Source: Bacillus pumilus
GTDB lineage: Bacteria > Bacillota > Bacilli > Bacillales > Bacillaceae
Length of the DNA stretch: 64,000 nucleotides
Assembly (NCBI RefSeq): GCF_038738535.1
Contig: NZ_CP046128.1
Span: 3,162,001-3,226,000 of the forward strand
Reading direction: 5' to 3'
This document shows, piece by piece, positions 27,409-35,801 of the stretch (positions within the stretch are counted from its first letter, which is position 1; the number at the start of each line of letters is the position of its first letter). Made by a program: the position numbers and the translations under genes. The notes beneath the pieces were generated by a model. The model saw nothing but the letters and a program-made list of their open reading frames with translations. It was not told the origin of the DNA and searched no databases.

Positions 27409-28780
27409 TTATTGGCTGTCCTCCTCTGACCTTGTTCGAAAAATAAAGACTGACACCGATGCCGGTAAGGGAAATCATGATCAACGTCCAGCCTAACTGC
27501 TCAAAATGAGGACCAGCAATTTCATCCCCAAACAGCATACCGAGGACAGCAGACGACAGAATGGAACCAAGGTAACGGCATGTTTGAAAAAGCCCGGAGG
27601 ACGTGCCAATCATATGCTGAGGACTTGCCTTGAGCATCGCCGCTTGCAGCGCAACATTCCCAATCCCGTAACTCAGTCCAAGCAGCGCTAGAACCACCCC
27701 TTTTCCCCATAATGGTGCCGGAATAAAAAAGAAGGTCATCGCAGATGCTCCAGCCAGCATCAATACCGCACTGGCTAATACCGGATGGCGTTCATCCCCG
27801 CGGTCCACCCACTTTCCTGTCAGCGGCGACACAATGATGCTCACCCCAGACATGCACAGCATAAAAAGACCCGTCATTTCCACACGCCAGCCTAATTCAT
27901 CCTGGAAATAGCTCGGCAAACCAAAGAAAAGACAATAGAAAAATATATTTAAAATGATAAATTGCACATACACAAGTGACAGCCGCTGCTCCTGTCTGAA
28001 CATTCGAATTTGAATAAACGGTTCATCCACCTGATACTCCCACCAGATAAAAGCGCCTGCACTCACGAGACAAAGAATCCCCTGTACATATTGAATCCCA
28101 TCACCTAGTGATAATAAAAACGAAAGCAGAAGGACAATACAAACTGTAAAAAGAAGCATCCCTGGCAAATCGAGCTTCCGTACCGTTTCACCTATACGAA
28201 GCTTTCTCTTTTTCTGCTCCTTTGGAAACAAAGTTAGTCCAAGAAAGAAGCTGATCAAAATAAAAGGCAGGTTCACTAAAAAGATAGCCGGCCAGCCGCC
28301 GATTGTCATCAAAAAGCCGCCAAGAGTCGGTCCAAGTGCCGTCATCGCCGAAGCAAAAATGGACAATACCGCTAACGCCGAAGCCTGCTTTTCCTTAATA
28401 TGATCCCGAATGAGTCCGACACCAGAAGGATAAATGGCACTGCTCCCAATCGCCTGCAGCAGCCGGATCACAATCAGCACTGCAAACGTTGGGGCAAACG
28501 GCGCACAGATGGCTGAGACCGCCACAAGACCTAGCCCGAATAAAAATAATGTTCTCCGGCTCATCACATGATCCCCAATCCGGCCGCTCACCGGCTGCGT
28601 CACCGCACTGGCTAAATAAAAAGACGAAATAAGCCAAGATACAGTCGTAAATGACAAACCGAATTCATGCTGAATTTGATGCAAGGCCAAAGAAATCATC
28701 GAGGAATTCAGTGGATTTAACATCGTTCCAAAGGCAATAGCAGTTAAAAAAACCTTTCGGCTGTCTCTCCACTTGTTCAT
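27392..28780 (-). CDS. ywoD: EmrB/QacA-type MFS transporter (YwoD-like)
   Basis: 462-aa drug:H+ antiporter of the DHA2 type with about 14 hydrophobic helices. Motif A (GRIGDHVMSRRT) and motif C-like PTLGGFL are present. Substrate unknown. The frame is open to 28957, but ATG 28780 follows GGGGGT and starts the recognisable N-terminus (about 59 residues trimmed). Its stop lies only 37 bp from the bcrC stop, inside that gene's terminator. Confidence 0.85.
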   Translation of the reverse strand: MNKWRDSRKVFLTAIAFGTMLNPLNSSMISLALHQIQHEFGLSFTTVSWLISSFYLASAVTQPVSGRIGDHVMSRRTLFLFGLGLVAVSAICAPFAPTFAVLIVIRLLQAIGSSAIYPSGVGLIRDHIKEKQASALAVLSIFASAMTALGPTLGGFLMTIGGWPAIFLVNLPFILISFFLGLTLFPKEQKKRKLRIGETVRKLDLPGMLLFTVCIVLLLSFLLSLGDGIQYVQGILCLVSAGAFIWWEYQVDEPFIQIRMFRQEQRLSLVYVQFIILNIFFYCLFFGLPSYFQDELGWRVEMTGLFMLCMSGVSIIVSPLTGKWVDRGDERHPVLASAVLMLAGASAMTFFFIPAPLWGKGVVLALLGLSYGIGNVALQAAMLKASPQHMIGTSSGLFQTCRYLGSILSSAVLGMLFGDEIAGPHFEQLGWTLIMISLTGIGVSLYFSNKVRGGQPIKKAAR

Positions 28781-28957
28781 ACACCGACCCCCTTTTTGTG
28801 ATCTGGCATGTTTTTTGCCAATCCTTCCGTTATTATGAGATTGATTTCCCTTTTTTACCCTAATCAATTCAAGTTCTCTCTCAGAAAAGCAAGACATACA
28901 TTTTAAAAAGGGCGAGTGTTGGAAAAACACATATAAAATTGAGAATATGAGGAACAA

Positions 28958-29845
28958 ATGGTAAGATGCTACACATATTTAAAAGCCTACTTTCTCCTTA
29001 TATGGAGAACGGCTGAAAAGGAGGAGAAGCTTATTATTAAAAAAAGACGGTTTTGGGTCCCAGCCCTTTTCTCGGTTGCAGTATTACTTCTGTCTTCGTG
29101 TGGTTCAAATGAAACAAATGGGAACGGAGATAAACGTAATTCTACAGCGAAAGGGTCGCCAATTTTGGAGGATGGAAAATTTATATTTGCAGCATCAGGT
29201 GAATTTCACCCGTTCAGTTATATGGATGGAAATCAGATGTCAGGCTTTGATATCGATGTAGGCAATGCGATTAGTGACAAACTAGGCCTCGAGCCTATAC
29301 AGAAAAAATATAAATTCGCAGGCATCGTCGAAGGTGTGAAAGCAGGAAAATTTGATGCGGCAGTTGCAAGTCATACCATCAATGAGGAACGAAAAAAACA
29401 CGTCCTTTTATCTAAGCCCTATTACTACTCTGGTCCGCAAATTTTCACAAGACCTGGAGCAGACATTCAACATGCTGATGACTTAAAAGACAAAGAAATC
29501 GCTGTATCAAAAGGCTCGTCCTACGCTGATATTGCAAAGGAACATAACGGGCAGGAACCAAAATATTACGACAGTGATGTAGTCGCTTTAGAAGCACTGG
29601 CCAACGGAAAACACGATGCAGTCGTGACGGATTTCGCCACAGGTGCGGAAGCCATGAAGAAAAAATTAAAAATCGAAGCGCAGGAAAGACTCGGACTAAG
29701 TGAGCAGGCAATCGCTGTATCAAAAGAAAATAAACAGCTCATAGAAGAGATCAACGATGCGATTGACGCACTAAAAAAAGACGGAACATTAAGACAAATT
29801 AGCGAGAAATACTTTGACGAAGACATCACGGTCAAACAAAATTAA
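28958..29845 (+). CDS. Amino-acid ABC transporter substrate-binding lipoprotein
   Basis: Up to 295 aa, SBP family 3. Lipobox LSSC, then ligand-binding lobes (FAASGEFHPFSYMD, GFDIDVGNAI). Substrate is a polar amino acid or cystine; not resolvable here. Start is problematic: ATG 28958 has only a weak SD and puts 25 extra residues before the signal peptide. A near-perfect SD (AAAAGGAGG, 29016-29024) is followed eight bases later by ATT (29033), which would give a normal 23-residue lipoprotein signal. Operon with the permease and ATPase genes. Confidence 0.88.
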   Translation: MVRCYTYLKAYFLLIWRTAEKEEKLIIKKRRFWVPALFSVAVLLLSSCGSNETNGNGDKRNSTAKGSPILEDGKFIFAASGEFHPFSYMDGNQMSGFDIDVGNAISDKLGLEPIQKKYKFAGIVEGVKAGKFDAAVASHTINEERKKHVLLSKPYYYSGPQIFTRPGADIQHADDLKDKEIAVSKGSSYADIAKEHNGQEPKYYDSDVVALEALANGKHDAVVTDFATGAEAMKKKLKIEAQERLGLSEQAIAVSKENKQLIEEINDAIDALKKDGTLRQISEKYFDEDITVKQN

Positions 29846-29855
29846 AACCACGATT

Positions 29856-29880
29856 GTGCGCCTTTCTTAGGCGCACTTTC
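29856..29880 (+). terminator. Intra-operonic hairpin after the binding-protein gene
   Basis: GTGCGCC/GGCGCAC stem, seven-base loop, short interrupted T-run. Probably a partial terminator or 3' stabiliser allowing more binding protein than permease. Confidence 0.65.
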
Positions 29881-29900
29881 TTCAAATGGAGATGATTGTT

Positions 29901-30563
29901 TTGCCTACTCTATCACATTTTTTTCAGACGCTGATTGATTCTAGAGGTATTTTTTTAGAAGGAATGCTGCTCACCTTACAGCTCACTGTGATCAGCATCT
30001 TCATCGGCATGTTCATCGGACTCTTCTTTGCTTTATTGAAAATATCACGCGTGGCTGTCTTCGGTTATATCGCCAACGCCTATATCTTCCTTGTACGCGG
30101 AACACCACTGATTGTTCAAATTTTCATCCTATATTTTGGACTGACCGAATTAAATATCCCCGACTTCTGGGCTGCTTCCATTGCGCTCGCCTTTCATAAT
30201 GGAGCATATATAGCAGAAATATTCAGAGGCGCCATCCAATCGATCGATCAGGGGCAAAAAGAGGCAGGACGCTCTCTTGGCATGGGACGTTTCCTAACAA
30301 TGAGACGCATCATTCTCCCGCAAGCAATGCGGCGCGCACTCCCCCCTCTTGGCAACCAGTTCATTATCGGCTTAAAAGATTCATCACTCGCCGCCTTTAT
30401 TAGCGTCAATGAACTATTTAACGTCGCCACGACCCAAGGCTCCAACAGCTTTGACAATATGACCTATTTACTTGTTGTAGCCGTCTATTACTTAGTTCTT
30501 GTCCTGCTGTTAACATTCGCTGTCCAAACCTTTGAGAAGAAACTATCGGTCAGTGACCATTAG
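29901..30563 (+). CDS. Amino-acid ABC transporter permease
   Basis: About 220 aa, HisM/GlnP-type permease with five hydrophobic segments and the EAA loop region [20 protein letters not shown] that docks to the ATPase. Start uncertain: TTG 29901 sits nine bases after GGAG; ATGs at 29886 and 29892 lack an SD. Lies between the binding-protein and ATPase genes. Confidence 0.88.
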   Translation: MPTLSHFFQTLIDSRGIFLEGMLLTLQLTVISIFIGMFIGLFFALLKISRVAVFGYIANAYIFLVRGTPLIVQIFILYFGLTELNIPDFWAASIALAFHNGAYIAEIFRGAIQSIDQGQKEAGRSLGMGRFLTMRRIILPQAMRRALPPLGNQFIIGLKDSSLAAFISVNELFNVATTQGSNSFDNMTYLLVVAVYYLVLVLLLTFAVQTFEKKLSVSDH

Positions 30564-30573
30564 GAGGAGAAGC

Positions 30574-31314
30574 ATGACAGAATCAAAGGAACTCATTCGT
30601 GTTGAAAAACTCAATAAATACTTCGGAGAGCTGCATGTTTTAAAGGATATCGATCTCACCGTTTATGAAAATGATGTAGTCGTCTTAATTGGTGCCAGTG
30701 GCTCTGGAAAAAGCACCCTGCTCCGCTGTATGAACTTTTTAGAAATAAAAAATGATGGCCAGATCATCATTGATGGGAATCCAGTACATCCAAAACGAGA
30801 TCAATTAAACGAGATGAGGCAAAAAATAGGCATGGTGTTTCAGCATTTTAATCTCTTCCCGCATAAAACTGTGCTTGAAAACATCATCGAAGCGCCTGTC
30901 ATGGTGAGAAAAACAAAAAAGGCTCAAGCTGTATCAGAAGCCAACGTCCTGTTGGAAAAGGTCGGACTTGCGGATAAGGCCAACGTATATCCTTCTAAAT
31001 TATCAGGTGGTCAAAAGCAGCGTGTGGCCATTGCAAGAGCTCTCGCCATGAAGCCAGATGTCATGTTATTTGACGAACCTACGTCGGCCCTCGATCCAGA
31101 GCTTGTAGGCGAGGTACTGCAAACAATGAAAAGTCTCGCAAAAGAAGGCATGACGATGGTCATTGTCACACATGAAATGGGCTTTGCGAAAGAAGTCGCC
31201 GATCGTGTCGTCTATATGCACGAAGGCCGCATCGTCGAAGAAGGCACCCCATCAGAATTGTTCGATTCTCCTCAAGAGGAACGAACCAAGCTGTTTCTCA
31301 GCTCCATTTTATAG
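30574..31314 (+). CDS. Amino-acid ABC transporter ATPase (GlnQ-like)
   Basis: 246 aa, polar-amino-acid importer ATPase: Walker [10 protein letters not shown] near residue 40, Q-loop [10 protein letters not shown], signature [15 protein letters not shown], Walker [12 protein letters not shown] and H-loop VTHEM. ATG 30574 follows TAGGAGGAG; the longer frame starts inside the permease. The position directly upstream of amtB-glnK suggests a nitrogen-related role, by context only. Confidence 0.92.
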   Translation: MTESKELIRVEKLNKYFGELHVLKDIDLTVYENDVVVLIGASGSGKSTLLRCMNFLEIKNDGQIIIDGNPVHPKRDQLNEMRQKIGMVFQHFNLFPHKTVLENIIEAPVMVRKTKKAQAVSEANVLLEKVGLADKANVYPSKLSGGQKQRVAIARALAMKPDVMLFDEPTSALDPELVGEVLQTMKSLAKEGMTMVIVTHEMGFAKEVADRVVYMHEGRIVEEGTPSELFDSPQEERTKLFLSSIL

Positions 31315-31334
31315 GTCAAACGCCCTTTATTTTT

Positions 31335-31355
31335 CGTGCTCAATGCACGTTTTTT
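31335..31355 (+). terminator. Terminator of the amino-acid ABC operon
   Basis: CGTGC/GCACG stem, five-base loop, six Ts, 20 bases after the ATPase stop. Confidence 0.8.
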
Positions 31356-31407
31356 CTCTTTTTTTACGAACTTTTCATCCATTTATATTGAATATAACCA
31401 AAAACCA

Positions 31408-31424
31408 TGTAAGATTAACTCACA
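31408..31424 (+). promoter_or_regulatory. TnrA box upstream of amtB
   Basis: TGTAAGATTAACTCACA matches TGTNA-N7-TNACA exactly. Its centre is about 49 bases upstream of the start expected from the -10 at 31453, the placement known for TnrA-activated nrgAB in B. subtilis. Confidence 0.88.
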
Positions 31425-31452
31425 CGGTTATGTTATATATGACTTTTCTCTC

Positions 31453-31458
31453 TATAAT
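31453..31458 (+). promoter_or_regulatory. -10 element of amtB-glnK
   Basis: Perfect TATAAT with a poor -35 (TGTTAT, 31431-31436), as expected for an activator-dependent promoter. Confidence 0.75.
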
Positions 31459-31507
31459 GAAGAATTAAGAAATCAATTAATTCTGAATGATTCAGGGGGA
31501 ATGCAGC

Positions 31508-32716
31508 ATGCAAATGGCTGATACAGTATTTATGTTCTTCTGCGCACTACTCGTGTGGTTAATGACACCGGGTTTAGCCTTATTCTACGGAGGACTCGTG
31601 AGAAGTAAAAACGTCTTAAGTACAACCATGCACAGCTTAACTTCACTAGCAATCGTCTCCATCGTATGGATCATGTTTGGCTATTCCTTGGCTTTTGCGC
31701 CAGGCAATGCATGGATCGGAGGCTTAGACTGGATTGGACTAAAAGGCGTTGGCTTTGAACCTGGTTCCTACAGTGAGACCATTCCACATTCATTGTTCAT
31801 GATGTTCCAAATGACCTTTGCCGTCTTAACAACAGCCATCATCTCAGGTGCCTTTGCTGAACGAATTCGCTACTCAGCGGTCGTCGTGTTTACACTCCTT
31901 TGGGTCACATTTGTATACGCGCCAGTCGCACACTGGGTATGGGGCGGCGGTTGGATTGGCGAAATGGGTGCACTTGACTTTGCTGGAGGAAACGTGGTTC
32001 ACATTTCATCTGGTGTTGCGGGTCTAGTCGTGGCGATTGTGCTCGGGAAGCGTAAAGAAGCAGCAAACTCTTCTCCTCATAATTTGATCTACACCCTTCT
32101 TGGCGGAGCTGTCATTTGGTTTGGATGGTTTGGCTTTAACGTTGGAAGTGCCCTTACATTAGACAGTGTCGCGATGTATGCCTTTATTAACACCAATACA
32201 GCTGCTGCTGCAGGAATCATCGGCTGGCTGTTAGTAGAGTGGATGATCAACAAAAAGCCTACTATGCTCGGCGCGATTTCTGGAGCCATCGCAGGTCTTG
32301 TCGCGATTACACCTGCCGCAGGTTTTGTCACCCCATTTACTTCTATTATCATCGGAATCATCGGCGGGATCGTGTGTTTCTGGGGAGTCTTCTCACTCAA
32401 AGCCAAATTTGGCTATGATGATGCACTGGATGCATTCGGGCTTCACGGAATTGGCGGGACTTGGGGAGGTATTGCAACTGGACTTTTCGCAACAACCTCT
32501 GTCAATGACGGCGGAGCCAATGGCTTATTTTACGGAGATGCCAGCTTACTTTGGAAGCAAGTAGTCGCTATTGTTGCCACCTACGCCTTTGTAGCCGTTG
32601 TGACATACGTGATCATCAAAGTGGTCAATCTCTTCTTCAAGATTCGTGCAACCGAAGAAGAAGAATCAGTGGGCCTTGATTTAACCATGCACGGTGAAAA
32701 AGCCTATCAAGATTAA
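31508..32716 (+). CDS. amtB: Ammonium transporter AmtB (NrgA)
   Basis: 402-aa trimeric ammonium channel with 11 membrane helices. Family blocks: MTPGLALFYGGLVRSKNVLS near the N-terminus, and pore His residues in FAGGNVVHISSG and DDALDAFGLHGIGG. Start ATG 31508 after GGGGGA gives the B. subtilis N-terminus; frame open seven codons further. TnrA box upstream, glnK 18 bp downstream: nitrogen-limitation operon. Confidence 0.96.
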   Translation: MQMADTVFMFFCALLVWLMTPGLALFYGGLVRSKNVLSTTMHSLTSLAIVSIVWIMFGYSLAFAPGNAWIGGLDWIGLKGVGFEPGSYSETIPHSLFMMFQMTFAVLTTAIISGAFAERIRYSAVVVFTLLWVTFVYAPVAHWVWGGGWIGEMGALDFAGGNVVHISSGVAGLVVAIVLGKRKEAANSSPHNLIYTLLGGAVIWFGWFGFNVGSALTLDSVAMYAFINTNTAAAAGIIGWLLVEWMINKKPTMLGAISGAIAGLVAITPAAGFVTPFTSIIIGIIGGIVCFWGVFSLKAKFGYDDALDAFGLHGIGGTWGGIATGLFATTSVNDGGANGLFYGDASLLWKQVVAIVATYAFVAVVTYVIIKVVNLFFKIRATEEEESVGLDLTMHGEKAYQD

Positions 32717-32734
32717 AGAAAAAGGGGTGTCTCG

Positions 32735-33082
32735 ATGAGCAAAATGTATAAAGTGGAGATTGTCACACGTCCAGCCAATTTTGAAACATTAAAGGTGGAG
32801 CTTGGAAAGATTGGTGTCACCTCAATTACCTTTTCGAATGTGCACGGCTGCGGCCTACAAAAGGGACATACAGAGCTATACCGCGGCGTCAAAAAGGAAA
32901 GCAATGTGTACGAACGATTAAAGATTGAAATCGTCCTAAGCAAAGTACCTGTCGAACTGGTCGTTGAAACAGCTCAAAAGGTACTTCGTACAGGCGAACC
33001 AGGGGATGGGAAAATTTTTATATATGAGATAGAAAATACAATCAACATTCGGACAGGTGAAGAAGGGCCTGCCGCCCTATAA
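32735..33082 (+). CDS. glnK: PII-like nitrogen regulator GlnK (NrgB)
   Basis: 115-aa PII family protein; T-loop GLQKGHTELYRGVK and C-terminal P-II pattern (TGEPGDGKIFIYEIENTINI) are present. Binds AmtB and, in B. subtilis, TnrA. AAAGGGGTG precedes the ATG. Ends in a terminator. Confidence 0.95.
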   Translation: MSKMYKVEIVTRPANFETLKVELGKIGVTSITFSNVHGCGLQKGHTELYRGVKKESNVYERLKIEIVLSKVPVELVVETAQKVLRTGEPGDGKIFIYEIENTINIRTGEEGPAAL

Positions 33083-33085
33083 ACC

Positions 33086-33114
33086 ATCCCCCGCCAAGTG
33101 CGGGGGATTTTTTT
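33086..33114 (+). terminator. Terminator of amtB-glnK
   Basis: ATCCCCCGC/GCGGGGGAT stem, five-base loop, seven Ts. Confidence 0.94.
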
Positions 33115-33121
33115 AAGACAG

Positions 33122-33155
33122 AAAAAAACCTCTGCATAATTCATACACAGAGGTT
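33122..33155 (-). terminator. Terminator of spoIIQ
   Basis: Minus strand AACCTCTG/CAGAGGTT stem with 13-base loop, then seven Ts counting the stem end. Confidence 0.85.
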
Positions 33156-33163
33156 GCAAGGCT

Positions 33164-34060
33164 TTAAGATTGTTTTGTTTCTTCAGATTGACTGCTGTCT
33201 TTAGAGGAATCAGAAGACTTTTCTTGATCAGAGGATTTCCCCTTCTCATCAGACTTTTCTTCAGATTTTTCTCCAGCAGGCTCTTTGGTCTTATCTTCAG
33301 CAGCAGGTTCCTTTGTTTTTTCATCAGCTTTTGGCTGAGCAGGTTCTTTTGCTTCTTCCGTCACTTCTTGCGCGGCCTTTTCAATAGTCGAAACAGGCTT
33401 GTCAATGAAGCTAAGTGGATTAAGCGCTAAACCTTCCATACGAATTTCAAAATGCACATGGTTGCCGCTTTCAGCACCATAAAGATTTTTACCAGAAGCA
33501 CCGATGACATCATTCTGCTTAACTTCATCGCCTTCTTTGACACTCACTTGTGACAACGATTGATAAACAGTCGATAATCCATCTTCATGTTCAATTTCAA
33601 CGACGTGACCGAGAACTGGATCTTTTTTCGCTTGAACCACTGTTCCACTAAGAGCAGCTGTGACATCAAACACTTTGCCATCTTTATCTGCAAGATCAAT
33701 ACCTTTGCTCAAGGTATAGGTGTTATTATAGTTTACAAGTGCTGCTTCTTTTTCTTTTTGATCAGCATCTGCTTCATAGAACTTTTTCACGACAGAAACA
33801 TTATCAGAATTCTGGACCGGCATTGCAACATTTTCAATTGGCTTTCCAACTTCAACGGCATCATCACGCTGTTCTTGCCCTGTTTGATTTCCATCAGATA
33901 GTTGGTCTTTCACATCTTTTGATACAGCTTGGTACCAAAGAACGGCTGTTAACACGACCGCTGCGCTGACCAAGTAAATAGCAGGGAATACCCAGCGCTT
34001 ACGGAAAAATTGCTGAACTTTTGTGATTTTGGAAGTACGTTTCTTTTCTTCCTCTCTCAT
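33164..34060 (-). CDS. spoIIQ: Forespore engulfment protein SpoIIQ
   Basis: 298 aa. One N-terminal membrane helix (about 25-45) and a LytM/M23 domain ending near residue 225 with NHVHFEIR. The family's first Zn ligand is missing in SpoIIQ, so it is a structural partner of SpoIIIAH rather than a hydrolase; by position the same applies here. The C-terminal 75 residues are a low-complexity Lys/Glu/Ser tail with KEPA-type repeats, longer than in B. subtilis. AGGTGAT precedes the ATG. Confidence 0.94.
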   Translation of the reverse strand: MREEEKKRTSKITKVQQFFRKRWVFPAIYLVSAAVVLTAVLWYQAVSKDVKDQLSDGNQTGQEQRDDAVEVGKPIENVAMPVQNSDNVSVVKKFYEADADQKEKEAALVNYNNTYTLSKGIDLADKDGKVFDVTAALSGTVVQAKKDPVLGHVVEIEHEDGLSTVYQSLSQVSVKEGDEVKQNDVIGASGKNLYGAESGNHVHFEIRMEGLALNPLSFIDKPVSTIEKAAQEVTEEAKEPAQPKADEKTKEPAAEDKTKEPAGEKSEEKSDEKGKSSDQEKSSDSSKDSSQSEETKQS

Positions 34061-34079
34061 TTTTCATCACCTCAGCAAC

Positions 34080-34108
34080 ATTCTGAACACTTTTCAAAAA
34101 ATATATAC
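34080..34108 (-). promoter_or_regulatory. Candidate SigmaF promoter of spoIIQ
   Basis: Minus strand GTATA (34108-34104), 15-bp spacer, GTTCAGAAT (34088-34080); partial match to the SigmaF -10 GGNRANANT. Confidence 0.45.
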
Positions 34109-34191
34109 ACACGAAATCATTTTTCTTTTTATTTTGCGCAATCGCACCAATAATATGTATGATGAATGAAAAAAAGATGGGGGACTTTATT

Positions 34192-34686
34192 GTGAAAACT
34201 TTCAACCGCATAGCAACAGAAGATGATCTCAAAGCGATCGTTGATATTTACAATTCAACCATTGCTTCAAGAGAAGTAACCGCCGACACAGAACCAGTTT
34301 CAGTTGAAGACCGCCGGCAATGGTTTTTGAATCATTCAGAGAAAAGACCTCTCTATGTGAAAACAGATGAGGATGGACATATCTACGGCTGGCTCAGCTT
34401 TGAAACGTTTTACGGAAGACCTGCATACAACGGGACCGTTGAAATGAGTATTTACTTAAACCAAGACGATCGAGGGAAAGGCTTAGGGTCACTTTTCTTA
34501 CAAGAGGCCATTGAGTTGGCACCTTCATTAGGCATTCGAACGTTACTTGCCTTTATTTTCGGGCACAACGAAGCCAGCATTCGATTATTTAAAAAGCACG
34601 GCTTTGAGACATGGGGTCACCTGCCACGTATCGCAGAAATGGACGGCAGCAGGTACGATTTAGATATTCTAGGAAAAGAATTATAA
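34192..34686 (+). CDS. ywnH: GNAT acetyltransferase YwnH (phosphinothricin/methionine sulfoximine type)
   Basis: 164-aa GCN5-related N-acetyltransferase with acetyl-CoA motif A DDRGKGLGSLFLQEA and the family-typical start VDIYNSTIASREVTADTEPV and SFETFYGRPAYNGT. The family acetylates methionine sulfoximine/sulfone and phosphinothricin. Start is GTG 34192, seven bases after GGGGGA; upstream ATGs lack an SD. Neighbouring spoIIQ is syntenic with B. subtilis. Confidence 0.92.
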   Translation: MKTFNRIATEDDLKAIVDIYNSTIASREVTADTEPVSVEDRRQWFLNHSEKRPLYVKTDEDGHIYGWLSFETFYGRPAYNGTVEMSIYLNQDDRGKGLGSLFLQEAIELAPSLGIRTLLAFIFGHNEASIRLFKKHGFETWGHLPRIAEMDGSRYDLDILGKEL

Positions 34687-34690
34687 AACG

Positions 34691-34720
34691 AGCGTCTCTC
34701 CAACAAAGAGACGCTTTTTT
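34691..34720. terminator. Terminator between ywnH and the thioredoxin-like gene
   Basis: GCGTCTCT/AGAGACGC stem, seven-base loop, six Ts on plus; modest T content on minus. Confidence 0.9.
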
Positions 34721-35249
34721 ATGAAGCATGTAACAGCTGTTCAAACTGTTTCGCATTTTGAAGAGATTTTCTTTGCAGGATGATCCCATGTTCATCCATC
34801 AGAATCGCTTGCGGAACAACAGTTACCCCATACAGCTCCATGATTTGCGAAGAGCGCACATACACAGCTTGATCAGGCAGCAATTGAAGAAGCGACGCAT
34901 CATCTCCTTGTTCATCTCCATTGATCAAAATGAATTGAGTATCGTCGCTAGAGATGTGCTGCTTCATATCAGACAAAATGCTTTTGCATGTCATACAAGT
35001 AGAGTTCACAAATAACAGCATCACGGCTCTTCCGCTCTGCAAATATTCCTTTAAAATGACCTTATCCCCTAAATGTGTATAGCTTCGAAATAACGGCGCC
35101 GCATCACCAACATCCGCTTCCTTTAATTCAATCCCATCAAGGGTTTTGATTTTATTCATAAATTTTCCGATAAAGCGGGCAAGCAAAAACACCACAGCCA
35201 GCTGAGCAATGACAATGAATAACACAATAATCAGTAGAATATCTGTCAT
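34719..35249 (-). CDS. Membrane-anchored thioredoxin-like protein (MauD/TlpA type)
   Basis: 176 aa. N-terminal membrane helix (about 3-25), then an extracytoplasmic thioredoxin fold with redox pair C85-M-T-C88 and a cis-Pro turn (TVVPQAIL). Likely handles disulfides of an exported substrate. Its ATG overlaps the upstream MauE-like gene by 4 bp, and that gene is one base from the ABC exporter, so the three are one translationally coupled operon. MauD and MauE work together to mature a disulfide-rich subunit in methylamine utilisation, a functional precedent. Last gene before the terminator. Confidence 0.85.
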   Translation of the reverse strand: MTDILLIIVLFIVIAQLAVVFLLARFIGKFMNKIKTLDGIELKEADVGDAAPLFRSYTHLGDKVILKEYLQSGRAVMLLFVNSTCMTCKSILSDMKQHISSDDTQFILINGDEQGDDASLLQLLPDQAVYVRSSQIMELYGVTVVPQAILMDEHGIILQRKSLQNAKQFEQLLHAS

Positions 35250-35800
35250 TTCACTTGGTCTCCTTCTATAAATGATTCAAATTGATTCCACTTTCTTTTG
35301 AACATCATGATGTCTTTTCCCACCGCTATAATGAAACAGACAGCCACTGCAATCAGAAAACAAATAATGTGAAATTGCCATGGAATTGTTTCTACATAGG
35401 AATGCACATAAAACAAGCCAATCACAAGAGCCAGCATCGACACATTACGAATCACAATTCCCCAGTGAAGACGGTCATTTTCAAGTAAACCTCCACAGCC
35501 GCATGAAATGTTACGATGTCCTCTCAATAAATTGAAAGTGACCGCTCCAGTATAGGTAAATAAAAGTGCTGTAAGACCAATCGCAGGTACAAGAGACATG
35601 TTCCATACGAACAATAGACCAGTACAAGCCAATTCAATAGTCAAAAACAAATAAAACATTGGCGCCGTGAGCGCAGAAGGCAGCAGCCGATAAGCATTCA
35701 TCTGTTGCATATGCGCCGTTTGTTTTCTCACTTTATCAAGCCATGCACCTGCAAAGATGATTCCTAAGAAATAGACACCTATAAAATAAAAGACACTCAC
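35246..35800 (-). CDS. MauE/DoxX-type membrane redox protein
   Basis: 184 aa with four to five hydrophobic helices and the loop cysteines C100-G-C102 in NISCGCGG, typical of MauE-like proteins that pass electrons to a partner thioredoxin. Start taken as GTG 35800, directly after the ABC gene stop, with AAGGAG ten bases upstream; the first membrane helix begins immediately. The open frame to 35866 would overlap the exporter. ATGA overlap with the thioredoxin gene. Confidence 0.82.
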   Translation of the reverse strand: MSVFYFIGVYFLGIIFAGAWLDKVRKQTAHMQQMNAYRLLPSALTAPMFYLFLTIELACTGLLFVWNMSLVPAIGLTALLFTYTGAVTFNLLRGHRNISCGCGGLLENDRLHWGIVIRNVSMLALVIGLFYVHSYVETIPWQFHIICFLIAVAVCFIIAVGKDIMMFKRKWNQFESFIEGDQVK

Positions 35801-35801
35801 C

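Noticed and set aside
33164-33400. Low-complexity Lys/Glu/Ser repeats in spoIIQ as a possible repeat element
   Set aside because: They are an in-frame C-terminal tail of SpoIIQ, not a DNA repeat or mobile element.
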